The position numbers and the translations under genes are program-made. From contig NZ_FNMV01000001.1 of NCBI RefSeq assembly GCF_900106645.1, positions 248,001 to 312,000 of the forward strand: a stretch of DNA of 64,000 nt, written 5' to 3'. Shown piece by piece: positions 35,101 through 42,885 of this stretch (its first letter is position 1; every line of letters starts with the position of its first letter). The stretch comes from Flavobacterium degerlachei (GTDB taxonomy: Bacteria > Bacteroidota > Bacteroidia > Flavobacteriales > Flavobacteriaceae). The notes under the pieces were generated by a model that saw only the letters and a program-made list of their open reading frames with translations, made no database searches and was not told the DNA's origin.

Positions 35101-35417
35101 TCATTGACATCGCCAAAGTGCTTTCCTATAATTACCGAAGCCTGATCATAATCGATACCTTTTTGAAACTTAAACAATTTAAATATCGGAAAAAGAATAA
35201 AACGAAAAAGCAGAAAAGTCTCTACTGCGACAAAAGTCCAAAATAACACTGTTCGTCCCATTGGTTTCAGCCAAAGAAAATACTCTATAAAAAGGGTAAA
35301 TAGAAAATACAATAATCCCAAACCGATAAAGAATACTATTCCTCGAATCAATTCATTAACGTAAAACTTTTTAATAAAAGCTTCTAACTTAAGATAGATA
35401 ATATTTGCTGCTTCCAC
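32118..35417 (-). CDS. DUF4175 family large membrane protein
   Basis: 1099 aa. Two N-terminal membrane helices (about 22-45 and 58-80) and a third at about 165-185. A beta-rich periplasmic part spans about 190-480. Long Lys/Glu/Gln-rich coiled coil follows at about 490-770, then a region with repeated KQ/EQ helices and a Gly/Ser-rich linker (GSGKPKPGSGEG). This matches my recollection of Bacteroidota DUF4175 proteins. Function unknown, though the domain layout suggests an envelope scaffold or tether. It is cotranscribed with ybeY (4-nt overlap) and divergent from gltX. Confidence 0.82.
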   Translation of the reverse strand: MEAANIIYLKLEAFIKKFYVNELIRGIVFFIGLGLLYFLFTLFIEYFLWLKPMGRTVLFWTFVAVETFLLFRFILFPIFKLFKFQKGIDYDQASVIIGKHFGDVNDTLTNFLQLSNSNNKEDNSELLIASIDQKANALQPIPFSNAVDFKSNQKYLPLALAPILFFAGFYLTGNNQMISQSLNRVVHYNDNFLAPAPFEFLVLNKNLQTEQNKDFVLKLKTVGKVVPENVMIFIDDESYFLENTAVGEFQFKIAKPSSDVSFYVKGNSVSSRDYQLKVVQVPSISNFKMELNFPSYLNRKSESINGTGNAVIPEGTRVTWKIDTDATQKVEWMTEKVSFPFAKAENVFALSKNVFQNTDYQIVTSNTKVHNYEKLNYQLSVVKDQYPSIEVKHAPDSLKVAKNYILGQLSDDYGISKLQVVYYPRNKREAAKRGTIAVKSSIFQQFVFAFPSTLPVEQGISYEYYFEVFDNDAIHKYKSTRSSVFSDRIATDQEKQDEVFQQQNENINSLEKSIKAQDKQINNIEKLQKSGKEKDQFEFKEQQNVKDFLQHQKKQDEMMKEFTDKMKKNLDEFKSDSKDEFKDDLKKRLENANKDLEKNQKLLDELKELNDKIKNEELLNKLDKFKQNSKNQIKNLAQLVELTKKYYVEKKAEQLADKLDKLGDKQNKLSESDKENSLDKQKVITTDFDKLKEELRALEKENMELKSPMDLPKDAAAEKSITDDLKKASEELQQENKKDAKSKQKSAAKKIKSMAQKMGESLAGSEKEQMEEDVKMLRQILDNLLAFSLTQEDVMSQFRDLRRGSPAFNKNIRFQQDLKQQFKHVDDSLFALSLRNPKIAEDITKEIGSVQYNIDKSLESLSDAQIPKGISHQQYVIAGANKLGDFLSELLSNMQNSLSTMGSGKPKPGSGEGMQLPDIINKQEGLGEKIKEGMKSGQKPGDGENGQNGEGSKSGKGDSQGGDEDNAQAIMEIYKEQKQLREALENELKKQGMDGSGGNALEQMKQLEKQLLNKGFKSETLQKILNIKQELLKLKTALQQQGEENKRQSESNKKEFDNQSKALPDALLYYLNSIEILNRQSLPLRSNFNLKVQEYFNKK

Positions 35418-35545
35418 GATTTATATGGCTTTATATAACCAATAAATGTAACAATTTATATGAATAAAGAAAAGTTAAAAGAACTGGAATTTAATCAATT
35501 GAAAATTAACCTCTTTTCAATCAATCCGTTTTGGTGTTGGATTTG

Positions 35546-35553
35546 TATCTTTG
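35546..35553 (+). promoter_or_regulatory. gltX promoter -7 element
   Basis: TATCTTTG, a perfect TAnnTTTG match, 17 bp before the gltX ATG. The nearest upstream TTTG (35530-35533) is only 12 bp away, so the -33 box is unclear. It supports the start at 35571 over any upstream in-frame ATG. Confidence 0.5.
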
Positions 35554-35570
35554 AACCAAAATTTATAAAA

Positions 35571-37076
35571 ATGTCGAAGCAAGTTCGAGTGCGTTTTGCA
35601 CCAAGTCCTACAGGACCTTTACATATCGGTGGTGTTCGTACCGCATTATTCAATTATTTGTTTGCCAAAAAAAATGGCGGTACTTTCTATCTAAGAATTG
35701 AAGATACCGACCAAAATCGCTATGTTCCTGGAGCGGAAGCATACATCATGGAAGCGCTAGAATGGCTAGGAATTACTCCTGATGAAACCATTGGAAAGAA
35801 TGAAAAATTCGGTCCTTACCGTCAAAGCGAAAGAAAACATTTATACAAAGGATATGCTGAACAATTGATAAATTCTGATTGGGCGTATTATGCTTTTGAT
35901 ACCGCAGAAGCTTTAGATGCTTTTAGAAAATCTGAAGAAGAACAAGGAAAAACATTCATATACAATCATACAAACAGAGAAAAACTAGATACTTCTTTAG
36001 TCATTTCTGCAGAAGAAACAGCTAAACGTATTGCTAATGGGGAACATTATGTAATTCGTTTTAAAACTCCTGTAAACGAAACTTTGCATTTGCAAGACAT
36101 TATCCGTGGTGAAGTAAAGTTTGACACGAATCTTTTAGACGATAAAGTTTTGTTTAAGAGCGATGGTATGCCAACATATCATTTAGCGAATATTGTTGAT
36201 GACCATTTAATGGAAACATCACATGTTATTCGTGGAGAAGAATGGTTGCCATCAATGCCTTTACACGTTTTATTATATAGAGCATTTGGTTGGGACACAC
36301 CAGAATTTGCACATCTGCCATTGATTTTAAAACCTGTTGGAAACGGAAAACTATCAAAACGTGACGGAGACAAATTAGGTTTTCCTGTATTTCCACTAGA
36401 ATGGAAAACGGAAGAAGGAGTTTCATCTGGTTATAGAGAGAAAGGATTCTTTCCTGAAGCTGTTGTTAACTTTCTAGCCTTATTGGGCTGGAATGACGGA
36501 ACAGACAAAGAATTATATAGTTTAGAAGAATTAGTAGGAGCTTTTGACTTGAGTAGAGTTCATAAAGCTGGAGCAAAATTTGACCCAGAAAAAAACAAAT
36601 GGTTCAATCACCAGTATTTGATCAAACAAGAAGATGCCTCTTTGGCGAAAGCCTTCACTCCTATTTTGGTTGAAAAAGGTTTTACTGTTGATGAAAATGT
36701 TGTGACAAAAGTGGTTTCTTTAATTAAAGAGCGAGCTAATTTTGTTTCAGAATTTTGGGATTTGAGTGATTTCTTTTTTGTGGCTCCTATGGAATATGAT
36801 GAAAAAGTAAGAAAAAACTGGAAACCTGAAACACCTGCATTAATGCAAGAATTGATTTCGGTTCTTGAAGAAATCACAGATTTCACGTCTATGAATATAG
36901 AAACAATTGTAAAAGATTGGATGACGAAAAACGAAATTGGAATGGGTAAAGTAATGCAACCATTTCGTTTGAGTTTAGTTGGCGCCCTTAAAGGTCCTCA
37001 CCTATTTGATATTGTTGAAGTAATAGGAAAACAAGAAACAATCACAAGAATACAAAAAGCAATAGCTAGTTTATAA
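35571..37076 (+). CDS. gltX: Glutamate-tRNA ligase
   Basis: 501 aa from ATG 35571 (MSKQVRVRFAPSPTGPLHIGG). The 37 codons open upstream contain the promoter box and are not conserved-looking. HIGH-type motif PTGPLHIGG, KMSKS-type motif GKLSKRDGDK. It charges tRNA-Glu. Since a glutaminyl-tRNA synthetase gene lies 5 kb away, this GluRS probably is the discriminating type, although that cannot be read directly from the sequence. A strong bidirectional terminator separates it from the convergent PorT-like gene. Confidence 0.97.
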   Translation: MSKQVRVRFAPSPTGPLHIGGVRTALFNYLFAKKNGGTFYLRIEDTDQNRYVPGAEAYIMEALEWLGITPDETIGKNEKFGPYRQSERKHLYKGYAEQLINSDWAYYAFDTAEALDAFRKSEEEQGKTFIYNHTNREKLDTSLVISAEETAKRIANGEHYVIRFKTPVNETLHLQDIIRGEVKFDTNLLDDKVLFKSDGMPTYHLANIVDDHLMETSHVIRGEEWLPSMPLHVLLYRAFGWDTPEFAHLPLILKPVGNGKLSKRDGDKLGFPVFPLEWKTEEGVSSGYREKGFFPEAVVNFLALLGWNDGTDKELYSLEELVGAFDLSRVHKAGAKFDPEKNKWFNHQYLIKQEDASLAKAFTPILVEKGFTVDENVVTKVVSLIKERANFVSEFWDLSDFFFVAPMEYDEKVRKNWKPETPALMQELISVLEEITDFTSMNIETIVKDWMTKNEIGMGKVMQPFRLSLVGALKGPHLFDIVEVIGKQETITRIQKAIASL

Positions 37077-37081
37077 AAAAG

Positions 37082-37117
37082 AAAAAGTCCCGATAATCTC
37101 GGGACTTTTTCTTTTTT
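37082..37117. terminator. Bidirectional terminator between gltX and the PorT-like gene
   Basis: AAAAAGTCCCGA (37082-37093), 5-nt loop, TCGGGACTTTTT (37099-37110), with T runs on both strands. Confidence 0.9.
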
Positions 37118-37757
37118 ATAAATAAACAATAATATTACCATTTAGAATAGCTGGATTTCCTTTAAAATCATAACCTAGATTTTTAGTATTTAAATTTTCA
37201 AGCATATTATTGATTCCATATTGATATGAAATATTAAAACGAAAATGTTTTACCCCGGCAGTCAAACCTACCGATGGATAGAAATTAAATTTTGAAATGT
37301 CTTGAATATCCTTAACTATCAATGTTGTTCCTGAAATAGTATTGTTCTCTTTATCATAAGCAGATTTGAACTTTCCAGCAACCTGAACAATTGGCCCAAA
37401 CTCAACACTCAATCCATTTTCAATCAGTACATAACTTAATTGTAATGAAATTTGTGCCGATGCTAATTTTAAACTTACATCCTCATTTGCTAAAAACTTG
37501 CTTTTTGTATCTACAGAAAAATTGTTCTCACTAAACTGGATACCGTAAACCATATCCCACATATTGTAAAAGTTGCCTCTTATTGATAGCCCTGCATTCC
37601 ACCCTAACTCCGGTTTGGTTTGAAAGTTATTAGTATTCAAGCTAAGCTGGTTTACACCAACATTAATTCCTATTCTATTTGAATCTCTATAACCATACTG
37701 CGCGTTTACTGTTAATGAGATCAAAAGTAAAATCAAACTTATGTATAGCTTTTTCAT
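37116..37757 (-). CDS. Outer membrane beta-barrel protein (PorT-like)
   Basis: 213 aa. Signal peptide 1-19 (ending VNAQ), then alternating amphipathic strands. There is a Gly/Asn-rich first hairpin (RIGINVGVNQLSLNTNNF), and the sequence SVGLTAGVKHFRFNISYQYGINN resembles the opacity/PorT-type 8-strand barrel family (DUF in the outer membrane beta-barrel clan). Function unknown. PorT in other Bacteroidota serves type IX secretion, but similarity here is only at fold level. It is a single gene, convergent with gltX. Confidence 0.75.
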   Translation of the reverse strand: MKKLYISLILLLISLTVNAQYGYRDSNRIGINVGVNQLSLNTNNFQTKPELGWNAGLSIRGNFYNMWDMVYGIQFSENNFSVDTKSKFLANEDVSLKLASAQISLQLSYVLIENGLSVEFGPIVQVAGKFKSAYDKENNTISGTTLIVKDIQDISKFNFYPSVGLTAGVKHFRFNISYQYGINNMLENLNTKNLGYDFKGNPAILNGNIIVYL

Positions 37758-37833
37758 AAAATAATATTAATCTAACACAAACCTAAAGTTTTTTTGTAAT
37801 TTAACACTAATTTTTAAACTAAATTATATAACT

Positions 37834-38811
37834 ATGAACATTGCATTTATTATTATTCTTGTCTTAGGATTCTTTATTCTACTATCCTCCTTTTTTACTG
37901 TTAGGCAACAAACCTCTGTAATAATAGAGCGATTTGGTAAGTTTCACAGTGTGAGACAATCTGGATTACACCTAAAAATCCCTTTAATTGACAGAGTTGC
38001 AGGACGCGTAAACTTAAAAATCCAACAACTGGATGTCATTATCGAAACCAAAACAAAGGACAACGTATTTGTGAAACTTAAAGTTTCTGTACAATTTATG
38101 GTTGTAAAAGATACAGTTTACGATGCATTTTACAAACTAGAATACGCACACGATCAAATTACCTCTTACGTTTTTGATGTTGTACGTGCAGAAGTTCCAA
38201 AGTTAAAATTGGATGATGTTTTTGAAAGAAAAGATGATATCGCTATCGCGGTAAAAAGCGAATTGAATGAGGCAATGACAACTTATGGTTATACCATCAT
38301 CAATACATTAGTTACTGATATTGATCCAGACATTCAGGTTAAAAATGCAATGAATAGAATTAATGCAGCTGACAGAGAAAAAACAGTTGCTGAATTTGAA
38401 GCAGAAGCATCAAGAATTAGAATTGTTGCAAAAGCAAAAGCAGAAGCGGAAAGTAAACGTCTACAAGGACAAGGTATTGCTGATCAAAGAAGAGAGATTG
38501 CAAGAGGATTAGTAGAAAGTGTGGATGTATTGAATAGAGTTGGAATTAACTCACAGGAGGCCTCTGCCCTTATTGTAGTTACACAACATTATGATACTTT
38601 GCAAGCTATTGGCGCCGACACTAATTCTAATCTAATTTTATTACCTAATTCACCACAGGCTGGAAGCGAAATGCTAAATAATATGGTTGCTTCTTTTAGT
38701 GCATCAAACCAAGTGGGAGAAATGATGAAAAAAACAAGTAGGAAACAAGCTAAGAAAGAAGCAAAAGAAATTGAACCTGCTAACGAAGAAGATTCTGAAG
38801 AAGAAATATAA
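37834..38811 (+). CDS. SPFH/band-7 family membrane protein (slipin-like)
   Basis: 325 aa. N-terminal membrane anchor (about 4-22), then the SPFH/band 7 domain (about 22-190) starting VRQQTSVIIERFGKFHSVRQSGLHLKIP. A long charged coiled coil follows (AADREKTVAEFEAEASRIRIVAKAKAEAESKR), and the tail is acidic. Slipin/stomatin-type proteins form large membrane-microdomain rings. The bacterial roles include protease regulation and membrane stress. No NfeD-type partner gene is adjacent. The opposite-strand neighbours are a YtxH/holin-like trio, which also look envelope-related. Confidence 0.9.
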   Translation: MNIAFIIILVLGFFILLSSFFTVRQQTSVIIERFGKFHSVRQSGLHLKIPLIDRVAGRVNLKIQQLDVIIETKTKDNVFVKLKVSVQFMVVKDTVYDAFYKLEYAHDQITSYVFDVVRAEVPKLKLDDVFERKDDIAIAVKSELNEAMTTYGYTIINTLVTDIDPDIQVKNAMNRINAADREKTVAEFEAEASRIRIVAKAKAEAESKRLQGQGIADQRREIARGLVESVDVLNRVGINSQEASALIVVTQHYDTLQAIGADTNSNLILLPNSPQAGSEMLNNMVASFSASNQVGEMMKKTSRKQAKKEAKEIEPANEEDSEEEI

Positions 38812-38813
38812 TG

Positions 38814-38845
38814 AAAAAAAAAGAGGCTTAACGGCCTCTTTTTTT
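38814..38845. terminator. Bidirectional terminator overlapping a small gene's stop codon
   Basis: AAGAGGC (38821-38827), loop TTAACG, GCCTCTT (38834-38840), with A and T runs on either side. The stop codon of the convergent 83-aa gene (38828) lies in the loop, so its last codons form half of the hairpin. Confidence 0.85.
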
Positions 38846-39079
38846 AAATATAAACTTTTTTAAAAATGGTAATGCTAAACCTATAATCTTTCCATATGGT
38901 CCAAGAATAGTAGGCATATAAGACCCTATAACACCTCTTACTAAGTTTTTTGGCTCTAAATTTTCTTTTACATTTTGTAACTCAAAATGAAGTTTTTGAA
39001 GGCTTAATTCCTTCTCAATCTTTAAGATCTCCAGTTCCCTATCAATTTGAGCGTATGACGAATACTTTTTTGTTCTCAT
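38828..39079 (-). CDS. Small DUF6327-like protein
   Basis: 83 aa. N-terminal charged coiled helix (YSSYAQIDRELEILKIEKEL) and a short hydrophobic segment (MPTILGPYGKIIGLALPFLKKF) near a basic C-terminus. It resembles the small DUF6327-type proteins encoded next to phage-holin-like and YtxH genes in flavobacteria. The name is from memory. The gap to the holin-like gene is 3 bp, so one operon. Its stop codon sits in the loop of a terminator hairpin. Function unknown, likely membrane-associated. Confidence 0.7.
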   Translation of the reverse strand: MRTKKYSSYAQIDRELEILKIEKELSLQKLHFELQNVKENLEPKNLVRGVIGSYMPTILGPYGKIIGLALPFLKKFIFKKRGR

Positions 39080-39082
39080 AGT

Positions 39083-39433
39083 TTAATCGTTAAAAAATAT
39101 TCCTGAGAATTTTTCTAAAAGCGGTCCTTCAACCATTTTATCTTTTATAAAAAATAAAAGTATTGTAAAAAAAAGATAAATTCCTCCTACAATTAAAAAT
39201 CCTAATGGGTAGCTATCAAAATAATTTCCAATAGCAAAAGCTAAAGCAAATGAACCAAAGAATAAAACCATAGCAATACCTAATAAAATTAATGAAAATT
39301 TTAAAAAAGCTGTGGTCGATTTCATCGCCATCTTGAAACTACGTAATTTATAATACTCAAGATTACTTTCTATGTATTTGGTGACATGTTCCTGAATATT
39401 CTCTGAATTTTCTTTTAAATCCTCAAAAGCCAT
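39083..39433 (-). CDS. Phage-holin-family-like small membrane protein (Holin-X type)
   Basis: 116 aa. A charged helix of about 45 residues (LKENSENIQEHVTKYIESNLEYYKLR) leads into two membrane helices (about 46-70 and 78-98). It matches the 'phage holin family protein' (Holin-X/PF07332) annotation that is widespread in bacterial chromosomes. There is no phage context here, so a role in lysis is unlikely. It is cotranscribed between the YtxH gene (31 bp upstream) and the DUF6327-like gene. Confidence 0.8.
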   Translation of the reverse strand: MAFEDLKENSENIQEHVTKYIESNLEYYKLRSFKMAMKSTTAFLKFSLILLGIAMVLFFGSFALAFAIGNYFDSYPLGFLIVGGIYLFFTILLFFIKDKMVEGPLLEKFSGIFFND

Positions 39434-39464
39434 ATTTTAATTTTTTTTTAATATTCTATTTCTT

Positions 39465-39794
39465 TTATTTTTGAAGCCTGGCATTTTGCTCTTTTAATTC
39501 AGCCAATTTTATTTCAAGAAAAGAAATTACGTCTTCTGTTTTATGACTCATATCAGAAAGTATCTCTCCATAAGTTTCTTCTAAATCTACCTTGGCAGTT
39601 GATAATTTTTGTTTCATTTCAGATGTTAAACCCTCATATTTAACTTTCAAATCTTTTTTGGTCTCTTTATAACCATCCTTTAATTTTCCTCTAGTTTTTT
39701 CACCTTTCTCTGGTGCAAATAAAATTCCTATTCCTGCACCTATTGCTATTCCACCAATTAGAGCTATTAACGTATTCCCCGCATTATTTGACAT
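39465..39794 (-). CDS. YtxH-domain small membrane protein
   Basis: 109 aa. A Gly-rich membrane segment at about 6-28 (LIALIGGIAIGAGIGILFAPEKGEKTR) is the YtxH signature. A charged helical tail with KETKKDLKVKYEGLTSEM follows. YtxH proteins are often general-stress induced, and their function is unknown. It is the first gene of a three-gene minus-strand set with the holin-like and DUF6327-like genes. Confidence 0.88.
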   Translation of the reverse strand: MSNNAGNTLIALIGGIAIGAGIGILFAPEKGEKTRGKLKDGYKETKKDLKVKYEGLTSEMKQKLSTAKVDLEETYGEILSDMSHKTEDVISFLEIKLAELKEQNARLQK

Positions 39795-40100
39795 GTTATT
39801 TGATTTTAGTGATTAATACTTTAAAAATACAAAAATTATTAACACCATCTTGTTAATAAGCAGTTAAAGTGAATTTAAACAAGAGCAAAACTTAAAACAA
39901 AGCCAATTATAGCCATAAATACTCAATAGCTATACTAGATAAAGAAAAAAATCAAAAAACGCTTTAAAAACACTGTATAAAAGCCATTTTTAATTGATAA
40001 ATATTATATAAAATATAAATCCAATAGAATTATACAATAATAAAAAAACGCCTTTAAAAGGCGTTTTTAATATTGTTAAAATCTATACTCTAAAAAAGTA
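39795..40100. other. Gene-free spacer between YtxH gene and glnS
   Basis: 306 bp, very A+T-rich. It contains the glnS terminator hairpin (40044-40068). No RNA gene and no clear -33/-7 pair was seen for the YtxH operon, although an imperfect AATTTTTG box is present near 39827-39836 on the minus strand. Confidence 0.5.
40044..40068 (-). terminator. Terminator hairpin downstream of glnS
   Basis: AAAAACGCCTT pairs with AAGGCGTTTTT around a 3-nt TTA-type loop. T runs occur on both strands. Confidence 0.85.
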
Positions 40101-42203
40101 TTAAATATTTAAATCGTTTAATAAACTTAAAACATTTTCATTCTTTTCTTTACTTTTTAATTCAGAAAGCTGTGTTTTAAATTCTTCGAAATTACTACTG
40201 TCGTTTTCTAAATTTTGAATCGCTAAAATACGAACCGCAGCCAATTGACTTTTTAATGACATTGAATACAGTTTTGTCAATACTTCCAATTCAATGTCCT
40301 TTGTCTGAACTTTATTAGAATTTGCCAAAATTAAATTAGCAAACAACAAAGAGTTGTTGTCATTTTTTACATTCTTGACTACCGTTTGATTGATCAAACT
40401 GAAATTATCAATACTTATAATGTTGTCAACTATGCTTTTTAATAACAAATTAGCATTGTCTGCATCCTTCTCTTTCACATATTTATTAATTTCCTTTTGG
40501 GTATTCATCAATAAATTAGCCTCTTTCTTACCTTTTTCTTCCCATGCATCCTTCAAGCCAACCGTTTTATTAAATACTATTTTGCCTTCTTTACTGTCTT
40601 TATCAACATTAAAATAACCCAAACGTTGAAATTGAAATTTATCACCAGCATCTGCAGTTACCAAACTAGGTTCTACAAATCCTTTTATGATTTCAAGAGA
40701 ATTTGAATTCATAAATTCAAGGAAATTCTTTCCTTTATGACTATCTGGCGCCTCATCAGTGAACAAACGGTCATACATACGAACCTCTGCCTCAACAGCA
40801 TGTTTCAATGAAACCCAATGTAATGTACCAGCAACTTTTCTTTGAGAAGCTTCACTCCCACTCCCACTTCGGCTATCTTCATCATAAGTAACATGGATTT
40901 CTGTAATGTTTCCTTCAGCGTCTTTTATTACACTTTCTCCCTTGATAATATATCCATTTTTAAGTCGAACCTCGTTTCCAATGCTCAATCTAAAAAATTT
41001 AGGTGGCGCAACTTCTAAAAAATCTTCTCTTTCTATATACAATTCAGCTGAAAAAGGAACTTCTCTAAAACCTGCACTTTCATCTTCTTGATTGTTTTCA
41101 GCTTCTAACCATTCTACTTTATCCGCTGGATAATTTGTAATAACCACCTTAATTGGATCTAAAACAGCCATTACTCTAGGAGCCGTTTTATTCAAATCTT
41201 CGCGCAAGCAAAATTCCAACAGCGAAACATCAATTACGTTTTCACGTTTTGCTACACCAATAATATCACAAAACTTCCGAATAGAATTTGGCGTATATCC
41301 GCGTCGTCTCAATCCTGAAATAGTAGGCATTCTAGGATCATCCCAACCATTAACAATATTTTCTTGAACTAATTGCAATAGTTTTCTCTTGCTCATTACG
41401 GTGTAATTCAAGTTCAAACGTGCAAATTCATATTGATGTGGTCTTACCTTGTTCTCATCATAAATTTGGTCTAAAAACCAATTGTATAACTCGCGATGCA
41501 TCACAAATTCAAGAGTACAAATAGAATGCGAAATCTGCTCTATATAATCGCTTTCACCATGAGCATAATCATACATAGGATAAATATTCCATTGATTACC
41601 AGTTCTGTGGTGATGACGATGTAAAATACGATACATCAATGGATCACGCATCAACATATTAGTTGATTTCATATCAATTTTAGCGCGCAAAACATGAGTT
41701 CCTTCCGGAAAATCACCATTTTTCATTCCTTCAAATAAAGTCAAGTTCTCCTCAATTGAACGGTTTCTATACGGACCGTCAACACCTGGCTGAGTTGGAG
41801 TTCCTTTTTGAGTAGCCATATCCTCAGAAGATTGACTGTCTACATAAGCTTTTCCATTTTTTATCATGGCAATCGCCCAGTCATATAACTGCTGAAAATA
41901 ATCAGAAGAATATAATTCTTCCGACCAATTAAAACCTAACCATAGTAAATCTTCCTTGATTGCATCTACATATTCCTGCTCTTCTTTGGCTGGATTTGTA
42001 TCGTCAAAACGTAAATTAACTGGCGCATTATATTTTAATCCCAAACCAAAATTTAAACAAATTGATTTGGCATGGCCAATGTGTAAATACCCATTAGGTT
42101 CTGGAGGAAAACGAAAGCGCAATTGATCCTGTGGAAAACCGCTAGCTAAATTTTCCTCTATTATTTGCTCTATAAAATGTAATGATTTTTCTTCTGTAGA
42201 CAT
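40101..42203 (-). CDS. glnS: Glutamine-tRNA ligase with 140-residue C-terminal extension
   Basis: 700 aa. The core (about 1-560) is a standard GlnRS: HIGH motif PPEPNGYLHIGHAKS and KMSKS-type motif VMSKRKLL, ending IVFNKTVGLKDAWEEKGKK. A further 140 residues follow, mainly helical, with NANLLLKSIVDNI and LEVLTKLYSMSLKSQLAAVRILAIQNL. GlnRS of E. coli is 554 aa. Some bacteria have a C-terminal YqeY/GatB-like domain on GlnRS; this tail might be a diverged version or a HEAT-like repeat. It charges tRNA-Gln. A terminator follows. It is divergent from folB. Confidence 0.95.
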   Translation of the reverse strand: MSTEEKSLHFIEQIIEENLASGFPQDQLRFRFPPEPNGYLHIGHAKSICLNFGLGLKYNAPVNLRFDDTNPAKEEQEYVDAIKEDLLWLGFNWSEELYSSDYFQQLYDWAIAMIKNGKAYVDSQSSEDMATQKGTPTQPGVDGPYRNRSIEENLTLFEGMKNGDFPEGTHVLRAKIDMKSTNMLMRDPLMYRILHRHHHRTGNQWNIYPMYDYAHGESDYIEQISHSICTLEFVMHRELYNWFLDQIYDENKVRPHQYEFARLNLNYTVMSKRKLLQLVQENIVNGWDDPRMPTISGLRRRGYTPNSIRKFCDIIGVAKRENVIDVSLLEFCLREDLNKTAPRVMAVLDPIKVVITNYPADKVEWLEAENNQEDESAGFREVPFSAELYIEREDFLEVAPPKFFRLSIGNEVRLKNGYIIKGESVIKDAEGNITEIHVTYDEDSRSGSGSEASQRKVAGTLHWVSLKHAVEAEVRMYDRLFTDEAPDSHKGKNFLEFMNSNSLEIIKGFVEPSLVTADAGDKFQFQRLGYFNVDKDSKEGKIVFNKTVGLKDAWEEKGKKEANLLMNTQKEINKYVKEKDADNANLLLKSIVDNIISIDNFSLINQTVVKNVKNDNNSLLFANLILANSNKVQTKDIELEVLTKLYSMSLKSQLAAVRILAIQNLENDSSNFEEFKTQLSELKSKEKNENVLSLLNDLNI

Positions 42204-42349
42204 GTTGTTGTATTAAAAAAGCAAAGTTATCAAAAATGTCGTGCAAACGATTAATCGGTAAGTTGTTTCTTTTGTATTGGTAACCAAAAAAAGAAATTAT
42301 TCGTACTTTTATCGAATAAACAAACAACCACATTAACAAATACACTAAA

Positions 42350-42709
42350 ATGGGAACTATAAAATTAAAAAATATACGCACTTATTCTTACCACGGTTGT
42401 CTTATAGAGGAAGGAAAAATAGGTTCTGACTATTCAGTTGACTTAGAAATAAAGACAGATTTAAGAAAATCATGTGTCTCAGATAATTTAGAAGATACAG
42501 TAGATTATGTACTTTTAAACGCCATTGTTGTCGAAGAAATGGATATTCGCTCCCATTTATTGGAACATGTAGCCCAAAGAATAATCACTAGGGTATTTAG
42601 TGAAATTCCTGAAGTATCAAGAATTCTTTTGGCAGTTTCTAAGTTAAACCCTCCTATAGGTGGTGATGTTGAAGCGGTTACCGTAGAATTGGAAGAGTAT
42701 AGAAGTTAA
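42350..42709 (+). CDS. folB: Dihydroneopterin aldolase
   Basis: 119 aa, normal FolB length. It contains RTYSYHGCLIEEGKIGSDYSVDLEI at the N-terminus, VDYVLLNAIVVEEM, LLEHVAQRI and SKLNPPIGGDVEAVTVELE near the end. It cleaves 7,8-dihydroneopterin to 6-hydroxymethyl-dihydropterin and glycolaldehyde in folate synthesis. The Lys in the conserved SKLNPP is the expected catalytic Lys. It lies 105 bp upstream of the tRNA-Cys gene on the same strand. Confidence 0.95.
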   Translation: MGTIKLKNIRTYSYHGCLIEEGKIGSDYSVDLEIKTDLRKSCVSDNLEDTVDYVLLNAIVVEEMDIRSHLLEHVAQRIITRVFSEIPEVSRILLAVSKLNPPIGGDVEAVTVELEEYRS

Positions 42710-42790
42710 ACGAACAGTTGCTGTTTGACAAGAGATAATCTTTTTTTGAAATTTTATAAACTTAAGCTTTTAAACTCTAAACTTTTTAAG

Positions 42791-42798
42791 TACTTTTG
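42791..42798 (+). promoter_or_regulatory. tRNA-Cys promoter -7 element
   Basis: TACTTTTG, a perfect TAnnTTTG match 16 bp upstream of the mature tRNA 5' end. No convincing -33 box. Confidence 0.5.
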
Positions 42799-42814
42799 CC
42801 ATCCATTCAACAAT

Positions 42815-42885
42815 GGCGTCGTGGCCGAGTGGCTAGGCTGGGCTCTGCAAAAGCTCCTACTGCGGTTCGAATCCGCACGATGCCT
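42815..42885 (+). tRNA. tRNA-Cys (anticodon GCA)
   Basis: 71 nt without encoded CCA. The acceptor stem GGCGTCG pairs with CGATGCC (42878-42884) including one G-U, with discriminator T. The D-arm is GGCCGAGTGGCTAGGC. The anticodon loop is CTGCAAA in the GGGCT-CTGCAAA-AGCTC arm, so the anticodon is GCA. The T-arm has GTTCGAATC in the TGCGG-N7-CCGCA stem. U73 fits tRNA-Cys identity. A terminator hairpin follows, and then two degenerate copies of the 3' half. Confidence 0.95.

Noticed and set aside
35460..35570. Upstream start of gltX giving 538 aa
   Set aside because: The extra 37 codons contain the promoter -7 box, and the HIGH-motif region starts directly after the ATG at 35571.
39083..39433. 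Phage holin as sign of a prophage
   Set aside because: The neighbours are chromosomal stress-type genes. No integrase, capsid, portal or lysin genes are present.
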